From NCBI RefSeq assembly GCF_000277405.1, contig NC_017741.1, positions 1,599,457 through 1,663,456 of the forward strand: a stretch of DNA of 64,000 bases, in the 5' to 3' direction. This document shows positions 45,231-54,582 of this stretch, piece by piece. Source of the DNA: Helicobacter pylori Shi112 (GTDB taxonomy: Bacteria; Campylobacterota; Campylobacteria; Campylobacterales; Helicobacteraceae). The translations under genes were made by a program, and so were the position numbers. The stretch's first letter is position 1; the number at the start of each line of letters is the position of its first letter. The notes under the pieces are model-generated. The model saw only the letters and a program-made list of their open reading frames with translations. It was not told where the DNA came from and ran no database searches.

Positions 45231-47006
45231 TTACAATTGGTTAAGATAGCCAAGCTCATAGAGTTTGTTGCTCATTTCAACTAACAAGCCCCCTAGTTTT
45301 GAACCCCCTTCCCCATGTTCTACTAAAATGGTGATAGCGTATTTGGGTTTTTCATAGGGCAAAAAGGCGGTAATCCACGCATGGGATCGATGGAAATATT
45401 CCATATTCTTTTCTTTCATGCGATTGACGATGTTTTGAGCGATTTCCACGACTTGCGCGGTGCCGGTTTTGCATGCTAAAGTAACCTTAGAACCCCTCGT
45501 GGAATGATAAGCGGTGCCGTCTTTATGGTTGCACACTTCATACATGCCCACTCTCAAGGCTTGGAGCTTCTTTTTTTGAAAGCTGTTTAGGGGATCTTTG
45601 AGCGGTTGTTTGTTGTTGATAGCGAAATGAGGCGTTGCCAGTTTGCCCGTAGCAATGAGTCCCGTGTAGGCTAAAACCTGCAAGGGCGTGGCTAAAAAAG
45701 AGCCTTGCCCAATAGCGGTAATGAGCGTGTCCCCAACGCGCCAATCTTGATTGAAGCGTTTGAGTTTCCACAAATTATCCGGCACAATCCCCACAAATTC
45801 ATTCGGCAAATCAACGCCCGTTTTTTCCCCAAAGCCCACTTCCCTTAAGGTTTTAGAGAGTTTTTCTATAGAAATTTCAAGCCCAAACTTATAAAAATAC
45901 ACATCCACGGACTCCCTAATGGCTTTATACAAATTAGAATTGCCATGCCCTGTTTTTTTCCAGTCTCTGAATTTGCGCTTGCCCACTTCAATAAAAGGTG
46001 GGGTGGGTATGGTGGTGTTTTCTGTGATATTAAGGTTTTCTAAAAAGCTCAAGCCCACGCCCATTTTAACCACAGATCCCGGCGGGTACAAGGCGTTAGC
46101 GAAGCGGTTTAGTAGGGGGTTATAAATATCATCTTGAAGTTTTTGCCATTTGTCTTGACTGATCCCGCCTACAAAATCGTTCAAATTGTATTCAGGGTAA
46201 CTTCCTGCAACGAGCAATTCCCCATTTTCTGCATCCATCACTAAAATAGCCCCCCTTTTATTTTCAAAGAGCTTGTCCGCTTCTTTTTGCAAGCGTTTGT
46301 CTAAACTCAATTGCAAGTGGTTGTTGGTGCTTGGTGGCACTACTTCTAAGGTGGCTAATTCTTGATTGAGCGCATTGACGCGCATGATTTTATAGCCCAC
46401 CTTGCCTTGTAAGAGCTTGTTGTATTCTTTTTCAACGCCGGTTTTGCCCACAATCTGGCTGTATTGATTCTCTTCATCGTCTTTCAAATCTTGCAAGCTT
46501 GCCACCCCCACATAGCCTAAAACATGCGAAGCTAAAGCGTTATTAGGGTAGTAGCGCTTGTCTAAGGGAAGCGCAAAAATGCCTTGAGTTTGGATGAGCT
46601 TGGTATAAAGAGGTTGCATGGCGGTATAAGGGATGAAGCCAACCACTTTAATGAGGTTATGGTTATAAAGCGAATTTTCTTTTTGGTAATTGTTTAAAAG
46701 CGTTTCTTTGGAAAAGTTAGGGAAAAACTTTTGGATGATTTCAATTTTTTCTAAAAGTTCTTTTTGTTTCAATCCGCTAGGCAAAAACACGCCAAACACC
46801 AATTCATTAGTGGCTAAAAACTCATGGTTTCTGTCTGTAATATTACCCCTTGTAGGGACTAGAAATTCCTTTTTAGTCATGTTTCGTTCAGCCAGTTTTT
46901 CATAGTATTCTTGATTTTTAACGCTTAAAATAAATAAATTTAAAACCAATAACCCCCAAAACCCTATAAAAACAAAGAGCAAAAGCTTATAGCGAAGATT
47001 TTTCAT
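45231..47006 (-). CDS. mrdA: Penicillin-binding protein 2 (MrdA), elongation transpeptidase
   Basis: 591 residues. N-terminal membrane helix, RGNITDRNHEFLATN, then SxxK (PPGSVVKMG), SVD (RESVDVYFYKF) and KTGTAQ. It crosslinks side-wall peptidoglycan. It overlaps the mreD-like gene by 20 bp and closes the envelope operon that begins with mltD. Confidence 0.95.
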   Translation of the reverse strand: MKNLRYKLLLFVFIGFWGLLVLNLFILSVKNQEYYEKLAERNMTKKEFLVPTRGNITDRNHEFLATNELVFGVFLPSGLKQKELLEKIEIIQKFFPNFSKETLLNNYQKENSLYNHNLIKVVGFIPYTAMQPLYTKLIQTQGIFALPLDKRYYPNNALASHVLGYVGVASLQDLKDDEENQYSQIVGKTGVEKEYNKLLQGKVGYKIMRVNALNQELATLEVVPPSTNNHLQLSLDKRLQKEADKLFENKRGAILVMDAENGELLVAGSYPEYNLNDFVGGISQDKWQKLQDDIYNPLLNRFANALYPPGSVVKMGVGLSFLENLNITENTTIPTPPFIEVGKRKFRDWKKTGHGNSNLYKAIRESVDVYFYKFGLEISIEKLSKTLREVGFGEKTGVDLPNEFVGIVPDNLWKLKRFNQDWRVGDTLITAIGQGSFLATPLQVLAYTGLIATGKLATPHFAINNKQPLKDPLNSFQKKKLQALRVGMYEVCNHKDGTAYHSTRGSKVTLACKTGTAQVVEIAQNIVNRMKEKNMEYFHRSHAWITAFLPYEKPKYAITILVEHGEGGSKLGGLLVEMSNKLYELGYLNQL

Positions 47007-47430
47007 ACAAACCCCACAAAGCGCTCTCTATTAAAGCAAAAAGAGCGAGAAAGCCGAGTATTTTCAAACTCAAAGGCACAGAAAAAAAGCGCGATAAATA
47101 AAGGTAATAAACCAAAAAAACATGCAAAGTTTTGAATAAAAAGCTATCATTAAAAAGCTTTAAAGAGTTTTTATAGGCGATTTGATGGTAGATTAAAAAC
47201 AGCAAAGCTAAAACGCCTAAAGTCTTTAAATGCATGCTTTCAAACCAAAACAAACAACCAAACACGCTCAAACTGGGTAAAAAATGATCGTATTTTTTCG
47301 CATAAAACAAGAATAAAAACCCAATCATAGGGGGTAAAAAAGGCATTAAATCCCTCAAAAGGCTATAAAAATAAAAACCAAGGATCCCTAAGCATAAGAA
47401 AAAAAAGGAATCTTGTTTTAAAGAGAGCAT
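46987..47430 (-). CDS. Multi-pass membrane protein, MreD-like by position
   Basis: 147 residues with about five hydrophobic segments (FFFLCLGILGFYFYSLL, LGVLALLFLIYHQIAY, FLVYYLYLSRFF). MreD usually sits just before PBP2 and has this size and topology. Sequence similarity cannot be judged by eye, so the link is inference from context. Confidence 0.6.
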   Translation of the reverse strand: MLSLKQDSFFFLCLGILGFYFYSLLRDLMPFLPPMIGFLFLFYAKKYDHFLPSLSVFGCLFWFESMHLKTLGVLALLFLIYHQIAYKNSLKLFNDSFLFKTLHVFLVYYLYLSRFFSVPLSLKILGFLALFALIESALWGLYEKSSL

Positions 47431-47442
47431 GGTTTTTGCGGC

Positions 47443-48069
47443 TTATAAAGGGTTAGTGAGCAAGTATTTCAAAAGGGTTTGGCGCACTATTTCAAGGGTT
47501 GGGTATTTTGAAGAGAGAGCGTTAAAATGGGCGCTATTGATTAAAAAAGGTTTAGGAGCGTTTAAAAAAAGGCGGTGTTGCTCGTTTTTATTCAACTTGT
47601 CAAATTTCGTAAAAAGAGAAAGGTAGGCTTGATCGGGCCTTAAAAGGGCTTGAATGTTTTCTTTAGCGTTTTTGTCAATTTCTAAATTCAAATGGCGCGC
47701 ATCCACTAAATGGATAAAAAGTTTGATAGAAACCCTAACGCTCAACAATTCCCATAAAAACCCCTCCCATTCTTTTTTCAAGCTTTTAGAAACTTTAGCG
47801 TAGCCAAACCCGGGCAAATCAATCACATTAAAGGTGGCCTTTAAGGCGTTTTCTTTATCTTCCCAAGTGGTGGAAAAAAAATTCGCTAAACGGGTTTTTC
47901 CAGGCGTTGCTGAACTTTTAGCGAGATTTTTTCCTAACAAGGTATTAATAAACGAGCTTTTACCGACATTGCTGCGCCCTAAAATGACCATTTCAGAAGT
48001 CAAGCTCGCAGGGCATTGCGAAAGTTGGCTAGAAGAAGTGAGGAAATGAGCGTCTTTAATGGCGATCAT
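47443..48069 (-). CDS. engB: Ribosome-biogenesis GTPase EngB (YsxC/YihA)
   Basis: 208 residues. G1 GRSNVGKSSFIN, G3 DLPGFGYAKVS and G4 TKFDKL, with the EngB N-terminal Ala-Ser-rich stretch. It assists 50S assembly. It overlaps lptA by 4 bp. Confidence 0.94.
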   Translation of the reverse strand: MIAIKDAHFLTSSSQLSQCPASLTSEMVILGRSNVGKSSFINTLLGKNLAKSSATPGKTRLANFFSTTWEDKENALKATFNVIDLPGFGYAKVSKSLKKEWEGFLWELLSVRVSIKLFIHLVDARHLNLEIDKNAKENIQALLRPDQAYLSLFTKFDKLNKNEQHRLFLNAPKPFLINSAHFNALSSKYPTLEIVRQTLLKYLLTNPL

Positions 48070-48623
48070 GGCTTTTCCTTAGCGCCTTTCTTCTTCAATT
48101 TAGCCTTACGATTTTCTTCATTAATATCTTCCATATCAAACACAAATTTAGCGGGCCGTTTCGCGCTCCCCAACACATCAGCATAACCCTTAGCTTTGTT
48201 TAAAATGATTTCATCACCGGTAATAACATTAGATTTCCCCACTTCTCTAACCACCGCATTTTGCAATAATTTGTATTCCCCATTCAGCGCGTTATAAATG
48301 AGCTTGTCAGCGCTCCCGCTGATTTCACGATTATCCTCTGTAAAGATGTTAAAATGCGTGTTCCCTGTGGCTTCATAGCGCTCTGGCTTTCGTTTATCGT
48401 TTAAAAACACGCTCACCTTATCCGCAAACAACCGGTCTTTACCTTTTTTGATCTGCACATTACCTTGAATAACGGCGGTTTTGGTTTTGTCGTTCGCTAC
48501 AAATTGGTTGCCAGTAATTTCTAAAAGTTCTCTTTCTTTTTTCAAACCTTTGCCATCTGTTTTTTGAGCGTCCATCACGCTTAAAATACCAAAACAACAC
48601 ACAAGGACACACCACCAACGCAT
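48066..48623 (-). CDS. lptA: LPS transport periplasmic bridge protein LptA (OstA-like)
   Basis: 185 residues with a signal peptide (WWCVLVCCFGILSVMDAQ) and OstA-type beta-jellyroll repeats (LEITGNQFVANDKTKTAVIQGNVQIKKG). The C-terminus is very Lys/Glu rich. It shares one base with lptC. LptA forms the bridge between the inner-membrane LptBFGC complex and LptDE. Confidence 0.88.
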   Translation of the reverse strand: MRWWCVLVCCFGILSVMDAQKTDGKGLKKERELLEITGNQFVANDKTKTAVIQGNVQIKKGKDRLFADKVSVFLNDKRKPERYEATGNTHFNIFTEDNREISGSADKLIYNALNGEYKLLQNAVVREVGKSNVITGDEIILNKAKGYADVLGSAKRPAKFVFDMEDINEENRKAKLKKKGAKEKP

Positions 48624-49216
48624 TAAAACCCTCCTTTGAAAGTGGGGAGTTTTTTCTTTTCTTTCTGGCTTTGTCTGATTTCATCTAAAAATAAATGCGC
48701 TTGAATGCTTTGAGCTTCAACCACTTCTAAAACATGCGAATAAGAAATGTCAAGCCCTTCAACCTTGCTGTCCTTTGAAGTGAGGATGAAACGGCCCTTA
48801 CCTTTAAAATTTTGCTCTTTGTGGTTGTAAATCCCTGTTTCACTCCAAAAACTAGAATCATCGCTTCTTTTATAAGTTACCCCATTAGGGAAGAAATACA
48901 AATCCTGTTGCCGTTTGGCTTTAGGGGATTCAACGCTTTCTATCGTGTCTTCATCATAACGCTTGATCTTAGAATCAAAAAAGATCTCATGATCATCGTA
49001 TTGCAGAGCTTTTTTGCCCTCTATGGACAGATCAAGGATTTTATCGTTGATTTGAAACGCTTTAAAATTTTCTAACTCAATTTTAGGGATATTTTCTTTA
49101 GAGATCACGCTAGTGGGTTGGGAGCGCAAAAAGAAAAAAACTAACCCTATCGTGATGAAAGACAAAACCACAAAAAAGTTTAAAACGCTATTAGAGGTAA
49201 AGTTTGAGCGCTTCAT
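48623..49216 (-). CDS. lptC: LPS export protein LptC
   Basis: 197 residues. One N-terminal membrane anchor (VLNFFVVLSFITIGLVFFFL) and a periplasmic jellyroll (DKILDLSIEGKKALQYDDHEIFFDSKI, KVEGLDISYSH). It overlaps kdsC by 26 bp and precedes lptA, which is the common kdsC-lptC-lptA order. Confidence 0.87.
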   Translation of the reverse strand: MKRSNFTSNSVLNFFVVLSFITIGLVFFFLRSQPTSVISKENIPKIELENFKAFQINDKILDLSIEGKKALQYDDHEIFFDSKIKRYDEDTIESVESPKAKRQQDLYFFPNGVTYKRSDDSSFWSETGIYNHKEQNFKGKGRFILTSKDSKVEGLDISYSHVLEVVEAQSIQAHLFLDEIRQSQKEKKKLPTFKGGF

Positions 49217-49685
49217 CTTGCAAGCCTTCTAATGTTAAAAGATAATCAATCGCTTCCCTAACAGCCCCCTTACCCCCTGAATTTTGCAACACTTTATAGG
49301 CCTTGCTTTTAAGTAAGGGGTGCGCATCAAAAGGAGCGAAACTCAAAGCGCATGCCTTAAACATGCCTAAATCGTTATAATCATCGCCTACGCATGCGAT
49401 TTCTTGCACGCTTAATTGCAAGTCTTTTTTGAGCCGCTCCACAACCACGCCTTTATTTTCAACGCCCATAAAAACAAACTGAACGCCCAAACTCTCCATG
49501 CGTTTTTTGACCATTATTGAAGTTCTTCCTGTAATGATAGCGATTTTTTTGCCTAATTTTTGCCATAGCGTCATGCCAAGCCCGTCTTTGACATTAAAAG
49601 CCTTCATCTCGTGAAAATTTTCATCAAAATACAACGACCCGTCTGTGAGCGTGCCATCCACATCTAAAAGCAATAACTTAATCAT
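49191..49685 (-). CDS. kdsC: KDO-8-phosphate phosphatase KdsC
   Basis: 164 residues of the HAD family: DVDGTLTDG (catalytic Asp pair), IITGRTS, and CVGDDYNDLGMF. It makes KDO for LPS. The four-base overlap with rlpA (ATGA) indicates coupling. Confidence 0.95.
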   Translation of the reverse strand: MIKLLLLDVDGTLTDGSLYFDENFHEMKAFNVKDGLGMTLWQKLGKKIAIITGRTSIMVKKRMESLGVQFVFMGVENKGVVVERLKKDLQLSVQEIACVGDDYNDLGMFKACALSFAPFDAHPLLKSKAYKVLQNSGGKGAVREAIDYLLTLEGLQDEALKLYL

Positions 49686-50629
49686 TCTCTGGTTAAAACC
49701 GCATTCTGGTTATATTTTTTCATAAAATCCCTAGCCTCTTCTTCGCTTTGAAACCCTTGAACTAAAACTTTATACAAATCGTCTTTAAAAGCGACCTTAA
49801 CGCTGTAATTTGGATTTTCTGCTTGCAATTTATCCGCTAAAGTTTGAGCGCCTATTTGGTTTCTAAAAGCCCCCATTTGCAAAGAAAATTTCCCTCCGCT
49901 CACGCTTTTTTCGCTCTCGCCGACTTTAAATTCCTTGTGTAAGATCTTTGAATAGTTAGCGTTAAAGGATTGTTCGTATTGCTTAGAGATAACCCCACCA
50001 AAACCCAAAACAATAAGACGCACGCTAGCTGTGCCTTTTCTAACCATATCAATATCCCTAGCGGCCGCATTAGACAAATCAATGATGCGATCGCTCACAA
50101 AAGGCCCTCTATCGTTGATGCGCACAATGGTGCTTAAATGGTTTTCAACATTGATGACTTTCACCACGGTGTTCATGGGTAAAGTCTTGTGCGCGGCGGT
50201 GTGGGCATACATGTTATAAATTTCCCCATTACTGGTTTTTTTGGCATGGAAATTGGGGCCATACCAGCTCGCAATGCCATCAAATTTTTCGCCCAAATCC
50301 ACTTTAGTGGGGTAATACCACTTGTTCCCCACTTGATAAGGGCGCATGGTGGCTCTTTGGATCGCGCTAGAATCGCGCATGCCGTTATCTAGCGGCTGAT
50401 CTTTTGTGTTGTTATCTTGCGAATTGGAGTGGTGTTTGAAATGGCGTTCAAAAAAGTTGCGTTTATAGGTGGCTTTTTTGGTTGTCGGATCGTAGTCTTT
50501 AGCGTTTTCATAAGCGCGCAAGCTTTCATGCTTGTAAGACAAATTCTTTACCCCCTCTCTTTTAACCGCACAAGCGCTAATCAAAAAAATAACGCCTAAA
50601 AAATAAACTCTTTCCAACGCCAAACCCAT
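49682..50629 (-). CDS. rlpA: RlpA-like septal lipoprotein
   Basis: 315 residues. A lipobox (FLISACAVKREG) is followed by a double-psi beta-barrel (GIASWYGPNFHAKKTSNGEIYNMYAHTAAHKTLP, then RINDRGPFVSDRIIDLSNAAARDI) and a C-terminal SPOR domain (FSLQMGAFRNQIGAQTLADKL). RlpA can be a lytic transglycosylase on denuded glycans. One-base overlap with mltD. Confidence 0.93.
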   Translation of the reverse strand: MGLALERVYFLGVIFLISACAVKREGVKNLSYKHESLRAYENAKDYDPTTKKATYKRNFFERHFKHHSNSQDNNTKDQPLDNGMRDSSAIQRATMRPYQVGNKWYYPTKVDLGEKFDGIASWYGPNFHAKKTSNGEIYNMYAHTAAHKTLPMNTVVKVINVENHLSTIVRINDRGPFVSDRIIDLSNAAARDIDMVRKGTASVRLIVLGFGGVISKQYEQSFNANYSKILHKEFKVGESEKSVSGGKFSLQMGAFRNQIGAQTLADKLQAENPNYSVKVAFKDDLYKVLVQGFQSEEEARDFMKKYNQNAVLTRE

Positions 50630-51753
50630 TAAAATTCCCTTGTAGCGAGTAATTTCTTATTGGTAGGGATGATCAAGCGCTGGTGGATAAAAATATTAGA
50701 ATCTTTGAGGTTATTGGCTAATTGGATACTAGAAATGCTGACTTGATAGCGTTTAGCGATAGAAGATAAGGTTTCTTTAGGCAAGACCACATGGGTGATA
50801 AAAGGGCTTTTTGGACTGGCTTGAATGTTTTTATTTTGTTTGAGTTGGCGTTGTTTGAAAAGGGCGAGTTTTTCATAAGGGATATAAATGGTGTAGGTGG
50901 GGTCTTTAGAAGGCAGAATGTTATAACGGAATTGGTGGTTGTAGGATTTTAAGGTTTCTAAACTCAAGTTTAAATTTTTGGCCACTTGGACTAAAGAAGT
51001 GTGCCTTTTAAACGGAACGCCCACTAAACTCACCCTCGCCCCACGATTGAGCAGATATTCTTTATCTTTGAGGTTGTCTAGGCTGTTGAATTTTAACGCT
51101 AGGCTTAGAATGGAGCGGATATACTCTCGTGTCTCTTTAGGGAGATACTTTTTATCTTCATCTAACAAAATCTTAATGTCCGAAGTGCCGGCGACTTTAA
51201 TAGCGTTTTGAACCTTGCGTAAGCCGTAATTATACGCCATAGCGACCAAATACCACTCCCCGGTTTGCTTGTAGAGCCGTTTCAAATAAGTGATCGCCGC
51301 TTTAGTGCTTTTAATGGGATCTCTTCTTTCATCAATGTAATGATTGACTTTAAGCCCTAATTCTTTAGCCGTGCTTGGCATGAATTGCCAAATCCCTACC
51401 GCTTTTTTCCTGCTATAAGCCCTTGATGAAAATTTAGACTCTGCCATGGCTAAAAATAAAAATTCTTGTGGCACGCTCGCTTCTATTAGCATGTTTTTAA
51501 TGATGGGGATGAACTGGTAATTCACATCAAATCTTTTGACTAACTTTTTCCATTCTTCTTCTTTGTTCATTTTTTTTAAAGCGTTTGGCATTTGGGATAA
51601 AAAGCCCGCATTAACCCCAAAAGCCTCTAACGCTTTGGTGTCAATATTGGATTCAAAAGCCATTTTCGCATGGCCTAAAGAAGCCAATAAAAGCCAATGG
51701 GTAACAAAAAAAACCAACCATTTTTGACTAAAACACTTCATTCTTTTTGGCAT
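50629..51753 (-). CDS. mltD: Membrane-bound lytic murein transglycosylase D, LysM
   Basis: 374 residues from the ATG at 51753. The signal peptide (WLVFFVTHWLLLASLGHA) is followed by an SLT domain with catalytic Glu in LFLAMAESKFSSRAYSRKKAVGIWQFMP and a C-terminal LysM (ETLSSIAKRYQVSISSIQLANN). It cuts glycan strands. An earlier GTG at 51756 is less likely. It opens the operon down to mrdA. Confidence 0.93.
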   Translation of the reverse strand: MPKRMKCFSQKWLVFFVTHWLLLASLGHAKMAFESNIDTKALEAFGVNAGFLSQMPNALKKMNKEEEWKKLVKRFDVNYQFIPIIKNMLIEASVPQEFLFLAMAESKFSSRAYSRKKAVGIWQFMPSTAKELGLKVNHYIDERRDPIKSTKAAITYLKRLYKQTGEWYLVAMAYNYGLRKVQNAIKVAGTSDIKILLDEDKKYLPKETREYIRSILSLALKFNSLDNLKDKEYLLNRGARVSLVGVPFKRHTSLVQVAKNLNLSLETLKSYNHQFRYNILPSKDPTYTIYIPYEKLALFKQRQLKQNKNIQASPKSPFITHVVLPKETLSSIAKRYQVSISSIQLANNLKDSNIFIHQRLIIPTNKKLLATREF

Positions 51754-51843
51754 CACATCCTAATAACTACAGCTATTGAGCTTTTAAAATAGCCTTGATT
51801 ATAGCTAAACTTGAATAACGCTTTCTAACACACAGCCCCATTT

Positions 51844-52608
51844 TTAGGGGAAATTAAAGAGCGTTTGGGCGTTATGCGTGCTTAAAGAAGCGAGCTCTGC
51901 AATCTCTATGTTGATGATTTCGGCAATTTTTTGAGCGATTAAAGGGATATATATAGGGCTATTTCTGGTGCCTCTAAAAGGGTGTGGGGTCAAATAGGGC
52001 GAATCCGTTTCTAAAAGAAGCCTGTTTTTAGGGATTTTAGGGAGGATCTCTACCAGTCTTTTAGCGTTTTTAAAAGTGCTAACCCCTCCTATCCCATAGT
52101 AAAAACGATCGCTTAATTCTAAAAGCATGTTATCAGCACTAAAGCAATGCAACACCCCAAAAGCCTTAGGATAGCTTTTTAAAATATTCAAACTATCAAA
52201 ACTCGCCTCTCTGATGTGGATAATCAAGGGCTTGTTGTGTTGGATGGAAAATTCAATCTGTTTGGTAAAAATTTCTTTTTGTTTGTTTTTATAATTTTCT
52301 CTTTCATTCAATGCAGGCAAGCGGTAGTAATCCAGTCCGCATTCGCCTATCGCTACGCACTTTTGATGCCCAACAAACTTTTCAAACAAGCGTTCATCAA
52401 AGCTTTCCACATCATAAGGGTGAGCGCCTATGGCAAAAAACACGCCTTCAAATTTTTCGCTAATTTCTATCGCTCTCTTCAAATCCTTCATGTCTGCACC
52501 CGGAATCACGCATTGAGTCACGCCTTTTTCTAGGCTTTCTTTTAACACTTCTTCTAAATCGTTTTCATAGTCCTTGTGATCCAAATGGCAATGCGTATCA
52601 ATAAACAT
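51844..52608 (-). CDS. tatD: TatD-family metal-dependent hydrolase
   Basis: 254 residues, TIM-barrel hydrolase: FIDTHCHLDHKDY (HxH), IGECGLDYYR, LIIHIREA and LLETDSPYLTPHP. TatD proteins have DNase activity. It diverges from ribE. Confidence 0.93.
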   Translation of the reverse strand: MFIDTHCHLDHKDYENDLEEVLKESLEKGVTQCVIPGADMKDLKRAIEISEKFEGVFFAIGAHPYDVESFDERLFEKFVGHQKCVAIGECGLDYYRLPALNERENYKNKQKEIFTKQIEFSIQHNKPLIIHIREASFDSLNILKSYPKAFGVLHCFSADNMLLELSDRFYYGIGGVSTFKNAKRLVEILPKIPKNRLLLETDSPYLTPHPFRGTRNSPIYIPLIAQKIAEIINIEIAELASLSTHNAQTLFNFP

Positions 52609-52635
52609 GCTTTTATCCTATGGTTTTATTTAATA

Positions 52636-52644
52636 TGTTACAAT
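52636..52644 (+). promoter_or_regulatory. ribE promoter, extended -10
   Basis: TATGTTACAAT (TG-T-TACAAT). The same 11-mer occurs before pdxJ at 57554-57564. Confidence 0.55.
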
Positions 52645-52682
52645 ACTTAAGCATTTTAACATAAGGAAAATAATCATTAACG

Positions 52683-53303
52683 ATGTTCAGCGGCCTAATC
52701 CATCAAATAGCTAAAGTAAAAAGTTTCCAAAACAATATTTTAAGCATAGAGAGCGATCTCAATCCCAAGCTTGGCGATAGCATTGCGATCAATGGGGCGT
52801 GTTTGACCGCCATAGAAAGTTCAAAAACGCATTTTAGCGTGGAATTGAGCCAAAAAACCCAAAACAGCGTAGCGTTAGAAAACTACAAGGATTTAGTCCA
52901 TATTGAGCCAGCCCTAAAAGCCGATGCGAGTTTGGACGGGCATTTTGTGCAAGGGCATATTGACGCTATCGGGGTAATTGAAACAATCATTCATCATTCT
53001 AATCAAGTGGATTTTTTCATCAGCGCTTCTAAAGAAACGCTTTTATTGTGCGTTGAACAAGGCTCTATCGCCATTGATGGGGTGAGTTTGACTTTAAGCA
53101 AGGTGGAAGAAAAGGGGTTTTGGCTAACGATTATCCCTTACACTTTAGAAAACACCCTTTTTAAGACTTATAAACTCAAACGGCGCGTGAATATTGAAAC
53201 GGACATGCTGGTTCGTAGCGTTGCGTCTATTTTGAAAAAAACAAAAGGGTTTGAAAAAAATTTCTCTTGGAATGACGCTGACGCTTTGACTTTAGGGTAT
53301 TAG
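52683..53303 (+). CDS. ribE: Riboflavin synthase alpha chain
   Basis: 206 residues with two tandem lumazine-binding repeats. MFSGLIHQIAKV, GDSIAINGACLT and LDGHFVQGHIDAIG mark the first, and GSIAIDGVSLTL the second. It converts two 6,7-dimethyl-8-ribityllumazine to riboflavin. It touches flhB2 (stop then ATG). Confidence 0.95.
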   Translation: MFSGLIHQIAKVKSFQNNILSIESDLNPKLGDSIAINGACLTAIESSKTHFSVELSQKTQNSVALENYKDLVHIEPALKADASLDGHFVQGHIDAIGVIETIIHHSNQVDFFISASKETLLLCVEQGSIAIDGVSLTLSKVEEKGFWLTIIPYTLENTLFKTYKLKRRVNIETDMLVRSVASILKKTKGFEKNFSWNDADALTLGY

Positions 53304-53576
53304 ATGAATAAAACCATAAAAGCCGCCGCTCTAGCCTATAACATGGGGCAAGATCATGCCCCAAAAGTGATCGCAAGCGGGGTGGGTGAAGTGGCTAAAA
53401 GGATCATTCAAAAAGCTAAAGAATACGATATAGCGCTCTTTTCTAACCCCATGCTGGTGGATTCGCTTTTAAAGGTGGAATTAGACTGCACGATACCTGA
53501 AGAATTGTATGAAAGCGTGGTGCAAGTGTTTTTGTGGCTCAATAGCGTGGAAAATAACGCGCAAATGTCTGGGTGA
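53304..53576 (+). CDS. flhX: FlhB C-terminal homologue (FlhX/FlhB2)
   Basis: 90 residues matching only the C-terminal cytoplasmic part of the flagellar export protein FlhB after its NPTH cleavage site: AAALAYNMGQDHAPKVIASGVGEVAKRIIQKA, then IPEELYESVVQVFLWL. In Helicobacter such a stand-alone gene can stand in for the cleaved FlhB fragment. The NPTH motif itself is absent. It sits directly after ribE. Confidence 0.88.
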   Translation: MNKTIKAAALAYNMGQDHAPKVIASGVGEVAKRIIQKAKEYDIALFSNPMLVDSLLKVELDCTIPEELYESVVQVFLWLNSVENNAQMSG

Positions 53577-53597
53577 GCAAGAGATAAAGTTAAAACG

Positions 53598-54581
53598 ATG
53601 GTAGTAGAATTAAAAAACATTGAAAAGATTTATGAAAACGGGTTTCATGCTCTAAAAGGCGTGAATTTGGAATTAAAAAAAGGCGATATTTTAGGCGTGA
53701 TAGGCTATTCAGGGGCGGGGAAATCCACGCTCATTCGCCTAATCAATTGCTTGGAGCGCCCCAGTTCTGGCGAGGTTTTAGTCAATGGGGTCAATCTGTT
53801 AAAATTAAAGCCTAAAGAATTGCAAAAAGCGCGCCAAAAAATAGGCATGATTTTCCAGCATTTCAATTTATTGAGCGCTAAAAATGTGTTTGAAAATGTC
53901 GCTTTCGCTCTAGAAATCGCGCGATGGGAAAAAACCAAGATCCAATCAAGGGTGCATGAATTATTGGAATTGGTGGGGCTAGAAGATAAAATGCATTTTT
54001 ATCCTAAACAGCTCAGCGGTGGGCAAAAACAACGAGTAGCGATCGCTAGGAGTTTGGCGAATTGCCCTGATTTGTTGCTTTGCGATGAAGCCACATCCGC
54101 TTTGGATTCTAAAACCACGCATTCTATTTTAACGCTTTTAAACGGCATTCAAAAAAAGCTTAATTTGAGCGTCGTTTTCATCACGCACCAGATTGAAGTG
54201 GTTAAAGAATTGTGCAATCAAATGTGCGTGATCAGCAACGGCGAAATTGTAGAAAGTGGCTCGGTAGAAGAAATTTTTGCTAACCCTAAACATGCCGTTA
54301 CTAAAGAATTGCTTGGCATCAAAAACGAGCATGGGGATCAAAGATCGCAAGACATTTATCGCATCGTGTTTTTAGGGGAGCATTTAGACGAGCCGATCAT
54401 TTCTAATTTGATCAAGCGTTTTAAAATAGATGTGAGTATCATTTCAGGCAATATTGAAGAGCTTACGACTAAAGATATAGGGTATTTAGTGGTGCGGTTT
54501 TTAGGCAGCACTACAGAGACTCAAAGGGCTTTAGAGTATTTGAACGCTTTAGGCTTACAAGTGGAAAAATTAAAGGATTAA
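53598..54581 (+). CDS. metN: Methionine ABC transporter ATPase MetN
   Basis: 327 residues. Walker A GYSGAGKST, signature LSGGQKQRVAIARSLA, Walker B LLLCDEATSALD and a C-terminal NIL regulatory domain (about 245-327). It powers methionine import with MetI. metQ is 9 kb upstream instead of adjacent. Confidence 0.95.
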   Translation: MVVELKNIEKIYENGFHALKGVNLELKKGDILGVIGYSGAGKSTLIRLINCLERPSSGEVLVNGVNLLKLKPKELQKARQKIGMIFQHFNLLSAKNVFENVAFALEIARWEKTKIQSRVHELLELVGLEDKMHFYPKQLSGGQKQRVAIARSLANCPDLLLCDEATSALDSKTTHSILTLLNGIQKKLNLSVVFITHQIEVVKELCNQMCVISNGEIVESGSVEEIFANPKHAVTKELLGIKNEHGDQRSQDIYRIVFLGEHLDEPIISNLIKRFKIDVSIISGNIEELTTKDIGYLVVRFLGSTTETQRALEYLNALGLQVEKLKD

Positions 54582-54582
54582 A

